A DNA stretch of 64,000 nucleotides from Larix kaempferi (lineage: Eukaryota; Streptophyta; Pinopsida; Pinales; Pinaceae): NCBI GenBank assembly GCA_027924585.1, contig BSBM01000361.1, forward strand, positions 69,500,501-69,564,500. Reading direction: 5' to 3'. The translations under genes were made by a program, and so were the position numbers. The notes beneath the pieces were generated by a model. The model ran no database searches. It had not been told where the DNA came from and saw nothing but the letters and a program-made list of their open reading frames with translations. Position 1 is the first letter of the stretch; each line of letters starts with the position of its first letter. This document shows positions 35,746 through 46,309 of this stretch, one piece after another.

Positions 35746-36374
35746 TGTTGAATTTTCAGAATTTAATTCAATATGATCTAGGATATTAACTGAGAGAACA
35801 ACATGTACAGCATATCTACAGCATATCAATCATGGAGACAATAATGCAAGCACACAAGAGACACAAAGATTTACTTGGGGAAAACCATAAAGGTGAAAAA
35901 CCTCAATAACTTCCTCAGAGATAGATAGAGCAATGATACAACCAACCAAGAGAGATAGCCATAACCTAGCAGCAGATCCTCCTCCTCCATAAGTGTGCCA
36001 CTCCTCCTTGAGTGCATGTGTGAGAAGTGAGTGAGCAAATAGAGTGCCTCCCGCACTCTATTTATACTTGACTTGACTTGCCTTTTTACCTAACTCATGT
36101 AGGCTCGAACTTAACCACATAACATAATGCTGACTGGGCCGACCCCCAATAGGGTGGTCTAATAACCCTTTGACCCACATGGCCGACCCCCAATAGGGTG
36201 GTCTAATAACCCTTTGACCCACATGACTTATACAGGGCCGACCCCAAACAAGGTGGTCTAATAACCCATCAAGTATAAGTTACGACACTTCCATATAGAG
36301 GAATAATAACATCTCTATAGGAATACAATATACATATATGTGAAATACATTCCGAAGTTACATATACATCAACA
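35746..36374 (-). repeat. 5' LTR of B2
   Basis: 629 bp, TGTTGAATTTTC...TACATCAACA; pairs with 29372-30000. Confidence 0.97.
36037..36066 (-). promoter_or_regulatory. LTR TATA box with palindrome (B2)
   Basis: Minus-strand TATAAATAG at 36066-36058. AAATAGAGTGC (36037-36047) and GCACTCTATTT (36053-36063) form a perfect 11-bp inverted repeat with a 5-nt loop. The stem tip differs from that of A and C (TGC/GCA instead of ATC/GAT), with pairing kept. Confidence 0.8.
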
Positions 36375-37762
36375 ATATGTTCTTGATCTAGAACTTGATT
36401 TTTCTTTCTTGATGTACCTTTCATGTTAGTGGAAAATATCATCCTCATACAACACCACAGTGGATTATTACAATCATAAGTGTCATAACCCTAATCATGA
36501 ATGTCTTCTATCATGCATTCATACTTTTACTAGGGTGATAATACTAGTCTAAAATTAATCAAAATTGTAATAACCTCAATAATATGAAGACAAATATATC
36601 ATAAACTTAATCATGAACAAATTTCAAAACGTACATGTATTTCCTCAAGTCATACTTGTCGAGATTGCTAGTAGTCTTTTTATGTAAGGCCTTAGCCTTA
36701 TCTCCCTCTAGAACTGGAACTTCTTCACTTATGCAGGTGTCCAATTCATTCTCTTCTAGGATTAACCCAATCCACTTTGATTTGCTGAAACTAGATCTGG
36801 AGCTGGATTAGGGTTTGTCAAAGAAACCCTAAAAATTCAAATTTTGAATTTCAAACTTCTGAATGGATGGAAAGATGTTCTTTGCTGAGTTGATCAAGCT
36901 GGTATACTTCAATTTTAAAAACTGCAAAATTTGACCCTTCAAAATTGCCTTTGAAACTTTCGGATCTTCTAGACAGGATCCCGAAATAGGGTTTGATAAA
37001 TCCCGGTCTTCTATTGTGTTCTAGACTTTGATTTTTCTGACAAGCTTCTAGCCATGGTCACAGATTTAAAAAATTCCAACTTTTGCAAAAGCTCTAATTT
37101 TCCACCTTTTCGATCAAAAACCCGAACTAGGGTTTGGTCAAGCCCAACCTTCTACCAAACTTAAAAATTTGATCTTGGTCTCTAAATTTTGATTTTGATG
37201 AGGATCATTCAGTCATGGTCTCTGCTTTAAAAAATTCCAACATTCTCTGAAGCCCTAAATTCCCACAGCATTGACAAGCCAAGAATGAAGGTGCTCAGAA
37301 TCCAATTCTGTTTTGATAGAAATATGTGCCTTATTTTTTCGGGTACATCTCTGAAATTATGAATCCATAGGGTTAGAAACTTCTTCTTATGGTAGCCAGA
37401 CCTGTCATATTTCCAACCCCACAGGTCTGACCTCAATTGGATTCTCTGAGAGAGAGTTATGCCAAGTGCCGCAACATGACCTGTTTATGGGATAAAGCCA
37501 TATAGCGAACTTGTATGGAGTGCCGCGTGTCACTGGTTCAATTTCAGCCTCTGAAAATCTTACCTAAGAAACTACAATCCGTTCCCTTACTGTCAAGTTT
37601 TACAAAATTTCATTTGGAGCTTTCTAGCCCAAGTTATGACCTTGTTTCCTAGGTCACCTGTTTATGACTGAGGTCAAGAAGAGGCAGAAACCCTAACTTG
37701 TACGGATCATAAATCAGCAAGTACAAAAAAATAGATGTTGTTCTTCGGAAACAAGGTACATG
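36375..37762 (-). other. B1 leader and gag stub between B2 and E
   Basis: 36380-36640 is the gag-replacing block. Near 36640-36780 the minus strand encodes a gag stub (WIGLILEENELDTCISEE). 36780-37762 is the 5' untranslated leader, cut by E at 37762. The GTATGT donor seen in B2 is mutated here (minus ATACATGTACG near 36630). Confidence 0.75.
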
Positions 37763-38249
37763 TGTTAAGTTTAAACCAAATAGACAAACAAGATCTCTGA
37801 AAGAAACACAATCACAAGATAGACACACAATATACCCTGGGAAACCCTCATGGGGTAGAAAACCCAGCAAAGCTTTCCTCAATAAGATGATCAACCAAAA
37901 TACAAGATGTGCTCCTTCTCCTTGACTCCTTAGCAGATCTCCTCAACTAGTGCGCACTCTTCCACAAGTGAGTGAATGATCTAATGAGGAGTTCACCTCC
38001 TCTATTTATACTTGACTCCCAACTGACTAAAAGACTAATGGGGCCGACCTCACCTGGAGAAGTCTAATAACCCCTAAAATATAACTTCCGGGCCGACCCA
38101 CACATGGTGGGTCTAATAACCCTAGTTAATACAAACCCCTGGAGGAATAAACATCTCCAGATACATGATAGGGTTACCTCGGAGGAATGAACCATCTCCG
38201 GAATAATAAAGTACAAATATAATATTCTTTGAAGTTACAATATTCAACA
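37763..38249 (-). repeat. 3' LTR of E
   Basis: 487 bp, TGTTAAGTTTAAACC...AATATTCAACA on the plus strand. Confidence 0.98.
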
Positions 38250-38258
38250 CTCCCCCTT
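38250..38258 (-). other. Polypurine tract of E
   Basis: Minus strand AAGGGGGAG immediately before the 3' LTR. Confidence 0.9.
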
Positions 38259-38404
38259 AACAAGAAGGATATTATAACAACATCTGCAAGAGCAAGGAGT
38301 CATCATATATGATACATCTACAAATCATCGGAAGCTTTCTTCAATTCATCTTCATCAGTAACTCAACCAGTTACTGGAACAGTGTCGATATCAATCCGAT
38401 CATC

Positions 38405-38935
38405 GGCATCGTCATCAGCATCGTCATCATACGATCATCAACATCGCCATCATACGATCATCAGCATCGTCATCAGCATCGTCATCACACGATCATCAGC
38501 ATCGTTGTCACACGATCATCAGCATCGTCATCACATGATCATCAGCATCGTCGTCACACGATCGTCAGCATCATCATCACATGATCATCAGCATCGTCAT
38601 CACACGATCATCAGCATCGTCATCACACGATCGTCAGCATCATCATCACATGATCATCAGCATCGTCATCACACGATCATCAGCATCGTCATCACACGAT
38701 CATCAGCATCGTCATCACACGATCATCAGCATCGTCATCACACGATCATCAGCATCGTCATCACACGATCATCAGCATCATCATCACACGATCATCAGCA
38801 TCGTCGTCACACGATCATCAGCATCGTCGTCACACGATCATCAGCATCGTCATCACACGATCATCAGCATCGTCGTCACACGATCATCAGCATCGTCGTC
38901 ACACGATCATCAGCATCGTCGTCACATGATCATAT
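38405..38935 (-). repeat. E array 1: 23-bp tandem repeat
   Basis: About 23 units of GATCATCAGCATCGTCATCACAC (a few with CGTCGT or ATGATC variants). It lies between the polyprotein stop and the 3' LTR, so it is untranslated in the element. The period of 23 rotates through all three frames and produces false His/Ser/Ile-rich ORFs on the plus strand. Confidence 0.95.
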
Positions 38936-39035
38936 TCCTAGGATGATCAATCCTGCTCCTTTTAGGACATAGGTCCATGGATGATACAATCCAATCTCCA
39001 TTTCTCGGAGACTTCAGTCTACGGATCAATTCTGG

Positions 39036-39455
39036 GACCTCAGTCCGGGGACGATGCAATCCCCTGCCTGTTCATTCAGGACTTCATTTATCGGAGACCC
39101 AGTCTACGGTTCTATTCTGGGACCTCAGTCCGGGGACGATACAATCCCCTACCTGTTCATTCAGGATTTCATTATCGGAGACCCAGTCTACGGTTCTATT
39201 CTGGGACCTCAGTCCGGGGACGATACAATCCCCTACCTGTTCATTCAGGATTTCATTATCGGAGACCCAGTCTACGGTTCTATTCTGGGACCTCAGTCCG
39301 GGGATGATACAATCCCCTACCTGTTCATTCAGGATTTCATTATCGGAGACCCAGTCTACGGTTCTATTCTGGGACCTCAGTCCGGGGACGATACAATCCC
39401 CTACCTGTTCATTCAGGATTTCATTATCGGAGACCCAGTCTACGGCTCTCTTTAG
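39036..39455 (-). repeat. E array 2: 84-bp tandem repeat
   Basis: About five units of 84 bp containing GGGACCTCAGTCCGGGGACG..CAATCCCCTACC and GTTCATTCAGGA..CATTATCGGAGACC. Units are nearly identical. Confidence 0.93.
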
Positions 39456-39752
39456 GACTGAAAGTCCAGGGATGATCCAATCCCCTCAACTGTCCGCTAA
39501 GGACTTCATTCTCGGAGACCTCATGTCTACGGCTCTCTTTAGGACTGAAAGTCCAGGGATGATCCAATCCCCTCAACTGTCCACTAAGGACTTCATTCTC
39601 GGAGACCTCACGTCTACGGCTCTCTTTAGGACTGAAAGTCCAGGGATGATTCAATCCCCTCAACTGTCCACTAAGGACTTCATTCTCGGAGACCTCACGT
39701 CTACGGCTCTCTTTAGGACTGAAAGTCCAGGGATGATTCAATCCCCTCAATC
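39456..39752 (-). repeat. E array 3: 87-bp tandem repeat
   Basis: About three and a half units of 87 bp: AGGACTGAAAGTCCAGGGATGAT..CAATCCCCTCAACTGTCC.CTAAGGACTTCATTCTCGGAGACCTCA. It is related in layout to array 2 (CAATCCCCT, CGGAGACC) but distinct. Confidence 0.93.
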
Positions 39753-39789
39753 TGTATTCTCATCAATACAAGTACAAGTATCCTCATCC

Positions 39790-40370
39790 ATACAAGTACA
39801 TAATCAATATCTAGCATCAACAGCATGTATACGTCATATATCAAAAGCATGTATTCTTACTAATACATCTAAAAGCATGTATACATCTGTCATCAAAAGC
39901 ATGTATTCTCACTAATACATCTATCATCAAATCATATATACATCTAACATCAGAAGCATGTATATATCTAGCATGTATTCTCACTAATACATCTATCATC
40001 AAAATCATGTATACATCTAACATCAAAAGCATGTATACATCCAGCATGTATTCTCACTAATACATCTATCATCAAAATCATATATACATCTAACATCAAA
40101 AGCATGTATACATCTAGCATGTATTCTCACTAATACATCTATCATCAAAATCATGTATACATCTAACATCAAAAGCATGTATACATCTAGCATGTATTCT
40201 CACTAATACATCTATCATCAAAATCATGTATACATCTAACATCAAAAGCATGTATACATCTAGCATGTATTCTCACTAATACATCTATCATCAAAATCAT
40301 ATATACATCTAACATCAAAAGCATGGATATATCTAGCATGTATTCTCACTAATACATCTATCATCAAATC
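39790..40370 (-). repeat. E array 4: 73-bp tandem repeat
   Basis: Six or so units of 73 bp: CATGTATTCTCACTAATACATCTATCATCAAAATCATGTATACATCTAACATCAAAAG. The last complete units are nearly identical. Confidence 0.93.
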
Positions 40371-40479
40371 ATGTATAAGTGAAACTAAATGAAAATAAAA
40401 TAGTCCTAAATCTAACTATTTCTAAGTGACTAGGTGAAGTCTCATTGTTGATGAGACTTGCTTGTCATCAGGAACCATG

Positions 40480-43400
40480 CTACTCCCCCTTTCTAGGAGA
40501 GTCCTTTTGAACTACACCAAGCTTGTCTCGAAAGTATTCAAATTTCACACGAGACAGTGGTTTGGTAAGGATATCAGCAATTTGATCTTCAGTGCTCACG
40601 TACTCAAGCTTGATAGCTCCTTTCTGCACCATATCTCGTATATAGAAGTATCGGATCTCTATGTGTTTTGACTTATCATGGAACACAAGATTTTCTGTCA
40701 TCTTGATGCAGCTTTGATTATCACACATAATCATAGTGGGATCCATTTCTAAGTCAAACACCCCAGATAACAGTTTCCGAAGCCATACAGCTTCACAGCT
40801 GGCAGAGCAAGCAGCTATGTATTCTGCCTCAGCAGAACTGAGGGCTACACTGGATTGTTTCTTGCTGAACCAAGAGATCATGGTAGATCCAAGGCTATAA
40901 CATCCACCTGAAGTACTTTTTCTGTCTGAGACACTGCCTGCCCAATCAGAGTCTGAGAAACCATGCAACTTGAGTTCATGACTTCCATCATAGAGTAAAC
41001 CAAAATCTAATGTACCTTTTAAGTACCTCATTACATGCTTTGCAGCTATTAGATGAACCTTTCTGGGTTCTACTAGATACTGACTTAGGGTATTTATAGC
41101 AAAGCATATATCTGGTCTAGTATTTGTTAAGTACATTAGTGACCCAATGATCTGTCTATATAAAGTTAGGTCCACTAATTCTGATGAGTCATTAACCAAA
41201 ATCTTTAAGTTGGAGTCCATGGGAGTGGCCATGGGTTTACACTCCAACATATCAAATCTCTTCAGAATTTCCACAGTATACTTACCTTGATTCAGAAAGA
41301 TTCCTCTTGGTTCTTGCCACACTTCTAATCCTAAGAAGTAGTGCATCAATCCGAGATCTTTCATCTCGAATTCTGAAGAAAGCTTCTTCTTGCTTTCAAT
41401 GATTTGTTTCTCATTTCCAGTTAGAAATAGATCATCTACATATAATAAAAGTATAACTGGTTCATCATCCATCACCTTGAGATAAAGGTTTGGGTCAGCT
41501 TTACTTTTGGTAAAGCCCATGCTAGTTAAGAAATTATCAATCCTTCCGTACCAAGCTCTGGGAGCTTGTTTCAACCCATATAATGCCTTTTTCAGTTTGC
41601 ATACATGAGTCCTTCCGTCATTTACCTCAAACCCTTGTGGTTGATCTATGTATACTTCTTCTTCAATTACACCATTCAGAAAAGCTGTCTTAACATCCAT
41701 TTGATGTAGTTTCCACTTCATCATGGATGCAAGAGCCATGATAGTTCTAATTGAAGTGTACCTAGCAACTGGTGCAAATGTTTCTTCATAGTCAATTCCC
41801 TCCTTCTGAGAGAAACCTCTGGCTACAAATCTTGCTTTGTATTTTTCAATACTTCCATCCGCAGCATGTTTTATTTTAAAGATCCATTTGGAAGAAACCA
41901 CACTTTTGTCTTTTGGTTTGGGAACTATATCCCAAACATCATTTTTCATTATTGACTGATATTCTTCAGTCATTGCTTCTACCCATTCTTTCTTTTGAGC
42001 TGCCTCTTCATAGCTGGTAGGTAGTTGATCCACTAGATCACACATCAGGGCCATATAGTTGGATACTAACTTTGGTTTCTTTCTTTCTCTAGTGGAGCCT
42101 TCAGGAGCACCATATCTTTCTGCTCCTTGAATAATGTCTCTAGCCCATGCTGGTCTTCTTTTCCTTGACAATTCTGTAACAGGAGGTTCTTGTGGTTCCA
42201 GCATGTCATGATCCTCTGGTGTGTCCTCTTCAGGAATGTGAGCATTCTCTGAGATTCTGGGAGATGTATCTTCTTCATAAACTTCTTCAAGTTGACACTT
42301 TCTAGATTTCTTGAGGGCTGCTTCCTCATCGAAGGTAACATCTCTACTTATTTCTATATGATGGAAACCTGGTATGTAGATTCTGAAGGCTTTGGAGGTT
42401 TCACAATAACCAACAAATATTCCCTTCTTACCTGAGGGATCCAATTTGGATCTCTTTTCTTTTGGAATGTGTATGTACACAGGACACCCAAATATTTTGA
42501 GATGACTTACCTCAGGCTTCTTTCCTGTAAAGACTTCTTCTGGAGTTTTGAAGTCAAGAGCACTATGAGATAGTCTATTTTGAACATATACTGCTGTCTT
42601 GGCTGCTTCAGCCCATAGATACATGGGAAGGTCTTGATCATGTATCATAGTCTTTACAGCTTCCATGATGGTTCTATTTTTCCTCTCAGCTACCCCATTT
42701 TGTTGGGGATTGTAAGGAGTGGTTAGTTCCCTTTTGATTCCAGCTTCTTTACAGAACTCTTCAAATTCCTTGGAAGTATATTCTCCACCATTATCTGTTC
42801 TGAGAATCTTGATTTTCTTGTCTGAGAGGTTTTCTATTAGAGCCTTGAACTCTTTGAATTTTCCAAAGACTTCATTCTTACCCTTTAGGAAGTATATCCA
42901 AGTTTTTCTTGAATAGTCATCAATGAAAGAGAGATAGTATTCAAACCCACTTAGAGATGTGGTAGGCATAGGTCCACATACATCTGAGTGTATTAGCTCT
43001 AGAGAACCCTTAGTCTTTGTTTCACTTTTCGGAAAGGGATTCTTGATATTCTTCCCTTTCTTGCATCCTTTACATGAGCCATCATGATCAACCTTCAAGT
43101 TTGGCAAACCTATAACCATCTTACTCACATATGGTAAAGCTTTATAGTTAATGTGAGCTAGTCTTCTATGCCATAGCTCACTGGGACTAGAAACTTCATG
43201 AGCAAGGGCAGATTCTGGATGACCCTTGAGTTTATAAAGTCCTCCTTCTTCTTCACCAATGACAATTGCATCTTTGATTGATTTTCCTTTGGTCCACATG
43301 AGTACTTGACCATCTATGAAGGCTACTCTAAAGCCTTTCTTGTCTAGTGCAGAGATAGAAAGTAGATTCTTCTTTAAACCTGGGACATATAAAATTTCTT

Positions 43401-44538
43401 TCATCTTCAAAGGTGTTCCTGAATCAAGCTTGTAGCTTGCTTCACCAATTCCCTTGATGGGATATTGATAATCATCTCCTAGAGATACCTTCTGTGGTGA
43501 AGACTTCTCTTCAATCTTGGAGAGAGTTTCCTTATGACCTGTCATGTGCTTTGAAGCACCACTGTCAATGAGCCAAGTGCCTTCACCAGGGGACACAGAT
43601 CCAGAGAGAGCAGAAAATAGTACATATTCTTCTGGTTCTTCTTTCTTTACTTTAGATCTTTTCTTTTGAGGCCTTTCCTCCACTTCTTCTTCTTCTTCTT
43701 CTTCTTCTTCACTGTCATCTTCTGCCATATGAGCATGATGTCTTTTGTGAACAAACCTTTTCTTCTTCTTCTCTGGTAGGGTACAGTCTCTGGCATAGTG
43801 TCCTAGCTTGAGACAATTGAAGCATTGGACTGTGGAGATGTCTCCCCCTTTCTTTTTGAATCTATGAGAGGGTTGAGGCCTTTTGTGGTTCACTTTCTTG
43901 AAGTAGCCTCTCTTTCCTCTTTTGGTGTGGGTGGCCAAAGCTTGGTCATCCTCTTTGAGAAGTGCTTCTCTGTTGGCAACCCTAGCCTCCTCTTGAACAC
44001 AATCTTCCCATACTACATCAAACTTCATACTTTCTTTTCTGGCACACATAGTTTGAATGAATGACTCCCAAGGTCTAGTGAGACCATTTAGAGCTGTCAT
44101 CACAAGTTCATCTTCATCAAGAGTATCACCAATGGCATCTAGTTGTTCTTTGATTAGAGAGACTCTTGAGAAGTAGTCTTGAATGGATTCTCCTTTGTGC
44201 ATCTTGGTACTTTTCAACTGAGTCCTTAGATTCATCTTCCTGTTGATGTTCTTTCCTTCATACATTCTTCCTAGGGCATCATACATTTCCTTTGGAGTCT
44301 TCTTGGAAGACACTTGGGGAATCAAGTGGTCTTTAATGGAATCAGCTATGATTCTCTTTGCCCTAATCAGGTCCTTCCTGTGTTTTTCTTTGGCTTCATC
44401 ATCTTCTGGTTCTGCAACTTCCTCCTTGATATAATGAGCAAGATCATTCTCCTCAAGAATGAGACCAATTCTGTATTTCCATGCCCGGAAATTCTCTATG
44501 CCTTCTAGCTTGTCTTCAAGCTTAGTATTTGGAGCCAT
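40480..44538 (-). CDS. Copia gag-pol polyprotein of E, intact
   Basis: 1,352 codons, one frame, from ATG at 44538 to the stop at 40480; the ATG gives the usual gag start MAPNTKLEDK. Order by approximate residue: gag helices 10-200; CCHC knuckle CFNCLKLGHYARDC near 240; a Glu run encoded by a GAA repeat near 280; retropepsin DSGAS near 325; gag pre-integrase His/Cys zinc motif 450-490; integrase D,D,E near 519, 582 and 615; reverse transcriptase with YVDDLF near 1033; RNase H with DSDWAG near 1198, SSAEAEY near 1234, DNQSC near 1272 and the HIEIRYFYIRD block near 1295. That is the Ty1/copia order with gag and pol fused, as usual for plant copia. No stop, frameshift or missing catalytic residue was seen. 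It makes capsid and enzymes for cytoplasmic reverse transcription and nuclear integration. Confidence 0.97.
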   Translation of the reverse strand: MAPNTKLEDKLEGIENFRAWKYRIGLILEENDLAHYIKEEVAEPEDDEAKEKHRKDLIRAKRIIADSIKDHLIPQVSSKKTPKEMYDALGRMYEGKNINRKMNLRTQLKSTKMHKGESIQDYFSRVSLIKEQLDAIGDTLDEDELVMTALNGLTRPWESFIQTMCARKESMKFDVVWEDCVQEEARVANREALLKEDDQALATHTKRGKRGYFKKVNHKRPQPSHRFKKKGGDISTVQCFNCLKLGHYARDCTLPEKKKKRFVHKRHHAHMAEDDSEEEEEEEEEVEERPQKKRSKVKKEEPEEYVLFSALSGSVSPGEGTWLIDSGASKHMTGHKETLSKIEEKSSPQKVSLGDDYQYPIKGIGEASYKLDSGTPLKMKEILYVPGLKKNLLSISALDKKGFRVAFIDGQVLMWTKGKSIKDAIVIGEEEGGLYKLKGHPESALAHEVSSPSELWHRRLAHINYKALPYVSKMVIGLPNLKVDHDGSCKGCKKGKNIKNPFPKSETKTKGSLELIHSDVCGPMPTTSLSGFEYYLSFIDDYSRKTWIYFLKGKNEVFGKFKEFKALIENLSDKKIKILRTDNGGEYTSKEFEEFCKEAGIKRELTTPYNPQQNGVAERKNRTIMEAVKTMIHDQDLPMYLWAEAAKTAVYVQNRLSHSALDFKTPEEVFTGKKPEVSHLKIFGCPVYIHIPKEKRSKLDPSGKKGIFVGYCETSKAFRIYIPGFHHIEISRDVTFDEEAALKKSRKCQLEEVYEEDTSPRISENAHIPEEDTPEDHDMLEPQEPPVTELSRKRRPAWARDIIQGAERYGAPEGSTRERKKPKLVSNYMALMCDLVDQLPTSYEEAAQKKEWVEAMTEEYQSIMKNDVWDIVPKPKDKSVVSSKWIFKIKHAADGSIEKYKARFVARGFSQKEGIDYEETFAPVARYTSIRTIMALASMMKWKLHQMDVKTAFLNGVIEEEVYIDQPQGFEVNDGRTHVCKLKKALYGLKQAPRAWYGRIDNFLTSMGFTKSKADPNLYLKVMDDEPVILLLYVDDLFLTGNEKQIIESKKKLSSEFEMKDLGLMHYFLGLEVWQEPRGIFLNQGKYTVEILKRFDMLECKPMATPMDSNLKILVNDSSELVDLTLYRQIIGSLMYLTNTRPDICFAINTLSQYLVEPRKVHLIAAKHVMRYLKGTLDFGLLYDGSHELKLHGFSDSDWAGSVSDRKSTSGGCYSLGSTMISWFSKKQSSVALSSAEAEYIAACSASCEAVWLRKLLSGVFDLEMDPTMIMCDNQSCIKMTENLVFHDKSKHIEIRYFYIRDMVQKGAIKLEYVSTEDQIADILTKPLSRVKFEYFRDKLGVVQKDSPRKGE

Positions 44539-44620
44539 CTTCTCTTGGGGGAGTCCAAGAGACAGAGCAGACTTACCTGGGAAGTTACTTTTCACTTTTC
44601 CGGAATCTGGAACAGAATTT

Positions 44621-44936
44621 TATCGCACTTTTGGTAGAATTAGGGTTTGACTTTCCCGGAGTTCTATCCAACCAAAAAGTTCGATCTATAGCTCAAAAGA
44701 ATGCTCTTGAGAAGATCTATCCAGCCATGTAATCAGAATTCAAAAATTACAACTTTTTTCTGAAACCAAAATCTGACGTATCGCACTTTTGGTAGAATTA
44801 GGGTTTGACTTTCCCGAAGTTATACCCAACCAAAAAGTTCGATCTATGGCTCAAAAGAAAGGTATTGATGAGAGCTATCCAGCCATGCAACCAAAAATCA
44901 ATAATACCAACTTTGGGCTGAAAACCCTAACTTCAC
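44621..44936 (-). repeat. Duplicated 158-bp unit in the E leader
   Basis: Two tandem copies (44621-44778, 44779-44936) of TATCGCACTTTTGGTAGAAT...CAACCAAAAAGTTCGATCTA, with about 10-15% difference. They sit in the untranslated leader between primer site and start codon. Confidence 0.9.
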
Positions 44937-44990
44937 CAAAGAGAGAGAAAGAGGTATTCTTACCTTGTGAAAGATGTCCTATTCAGACTA

Positions 44991-45002
44991 GCTCTGATAC
45001 CA
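44991..45002 (-). other. Primer-binding site of E
   Basis: Minus strand TGGTATCAGAGC directly against the 5' LTR. Confidence 0.95.
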
Positions 45003-45489
45003 TGTTAAGTTTAAACCAAATAGACAAACAAGATCTCTGAAAGAAACACAATCACAAGATAGACACACAATATACCCTGGGAAACCCTCATGGGGTAGAA
45101 AACCCAGCAAAGCTTTCCTCAATAAGATGATCAACCAAAATACAAGATGTGCTCCTTCTCCTTGACTCCTTAGCAGATCTCCTCAACTAGTGCGCACTCT
45201 TCCACAAGTGAGTGAATGATCTAATGAGGAGTTCACCTCCTCTATTTATACTTGACTCCCAACTGACTAAAAGACTAATGGGGCCGACCTCACCTGGAGA
45301 AGTCTAATAACCCCTAAAATATAACTTCCGGGCCGACCCACACATGGTGGGTCTAATAACCCTAGTTAATACAAACCCCTGGAGGAATAAACATCTCCAG
45401 ATACATGATAGGGTTACCTCGGAGGAATGAACCATCTCCGGAATAATAAAGTACAAATATAATATTCTTTGAAGTTACAATATTCAACA
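45003..45489 (-). repeat. 5' LTR of E
   Basis: 487 bp, no difference from 37763-38249 found. Confidence 0.98.
45226..45250 (-). promoter_or_regulatory. LTR TATA box with short palindrome (E)
   Basis: Minus-strand TATAAATAG at 45250-45242. GAGGAG (45226-45231) and CTCCTC (45237-45242) form a 6-bp stem with a 5-nt loop, in the same position as the longer palindromes of A, B2 and C. Confidence 0.7.
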
Positions 45490-45494
45490 ACATG

Positions 45495-45675
45495 GGGATG
45501 TTATCTACAGCTTGTAGAATTTTCAGAACCTGAACTTTCTCCAAAATGGATTTATAGCAAAAGTTCCACAATGACTAGTTTTTTCTATATCAAGCCCTAG
45601 CTTCCAATTTGTCGCAAGTGCAACAAGTCTCATAAATGCAATACCATGCCTTCCTTCAGGATAGATCTGATACCA
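45495..45675 (-). other. B1 leader end and primer-binding site
   Basis: Continuation of the B1 leader after E. The primer site at 45664-45675 reads TGGTATCAGATC on the minus strand (one or two changes from consensus). Confidence 0.8.
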
Positions 45676-46309
45676 TGTTATATTTTCACCATTTAATTCA
45701 ATATATCTAGGATCTTAACTTAAAGAATAACATGTACAACATATCAAGCATAAGAGACACAAAACATTTCACCGGGGAAAACCAAGAAGGTGAAAAACCC
45801 CACAACTTCCTTTGAGATAGAATAAGCATCAATACAAGGGTCACAATGATCAAACCCAAGAGATATATATCTTTAGCAGCATGCTCCTCCTCCACTTGTG
45901 CACATTCCTCCTCTTCTCTCACTAATATGAAGTGAGTGAATAATAGAATGTGTAAAATGAGAGAGACACACTCTCTATTTATACACTAACTTTCACTTGA
46001 CCTTTATTCAAGTAGGTCGGCCTCAACTTAACCACTTAACATAATGCTGACTGGGCTGACGTCTACTAGGGTGGTCTAATAACCCTTTGACCCACATGAC
46101 TCATACAGGTCCGACCCCATCAGGGTGGTCTAATAACCCATCAAGTATAAGTTACGACACCTACAATATAACTTACGACACTTGCAAGTACACATGACGA
46201 CACTTTCAATTGGAGGAATAATACATCTCCATTGGGGATACAATAAGGTACAAATGTAATACATACAATATACAAGTGAATCTCTTCCGAACTTACAAAT
46301 ACATCAACA
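45676..46309 (-). repeat. 5' LTR of B1
   Basis: 634 bp, TGTTATATTTTC...TACATCAACA, paired with 24752-25399 and followed by the target duplication AACCC. Confidence 0.95.
45955..45983 (-). promoter_or_regulatory. LTR TATA box with palindrome (B1)
   Basis: Minus TATAAATAG at 45983-45975. AAAT-AGAGAG pairs as 4+6 bp with one bulged base (45959), loop of 5 nt (45966-45970). Same placement as in A, B2 and C with a different stem sequence. Confidence 0.7.

Larger units (their letters stand above)
29372..36374 (-). mobile_element. Copia element B2, 7.0 kb, non-autonomous, young
   Basis: LTRs 29372-30000 and 35746-36374 are both 629 bp and differ at about nine positions. The target duplication ATATG is exact (29367-29371 and 36375-36379). 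It inserted into B1, a member of its own family. It retains a 5' leader with a tandem duplication, a stub of gag, the integrase-free block, damaged RT, RNase H and two tandem arrays. It cannot encode its own mobility. Confidence 0.97.
37763..45489 (-). mobile_element. Copia element E, 7.7 kb, intact and very young
   Basis: LTRs 37763-38249 and 45003-45489 are both 487 bp and identical in my base-by-base reading. The target duplication ACATG is exact (37758-37762 and 45490-45494). Primer site, polypurine tract and a single unbroken polyprotein gene are present. It inserted into the leader of B1. All features needed for autonomous movement are visible. Whether it is expressed cannot be told from sequence. 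Confidence 0.98.
24752..46309 (-). mobile_element. Copia element B1 (non-autonomous), containing B2 and E
   Basis: Minus-strand element with LTRs 24752-25399 (3') and 45676-46309 (5') and the exact target duplication AACCC (24747-24751 and 46310-46314). The LTRs differ by roughly 5% and one 14-bp indel. Without its two insertions it is about 6.8 kb. It keeps RT-RNase H remnants, the integrase-free block and only the first codons of gag. The two sides of the insertion rejoin into the F LTR sequence. Confidence 0.95.

Noticed and set aside
35871-36056. Identical 61-codon frames in both B2 LTRs (also 29497-29682)
   Set aside because: Identity follows from LTR duplication; not kept in B1 or in other LTR families.
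38405-38935. CRISPR-like direct repeats
   Set aside because: Units are contiguous with no unique spacers, in plant nuclear DNA.
38382-38972. Long plus-strand frames rich in His, Ser and Ile over the 23-bp array
   Set aside because: They are a by-product of a 23-bp tandem repeat that stays open in all frames, antisense to element E and outside its gene.
38977-39915. 312-codon plus-strand repeat protein
   Set aside because: Units of 84 and 87 bp are multiples of three and keep a frame open; antisense to E, no start context, no known domain.
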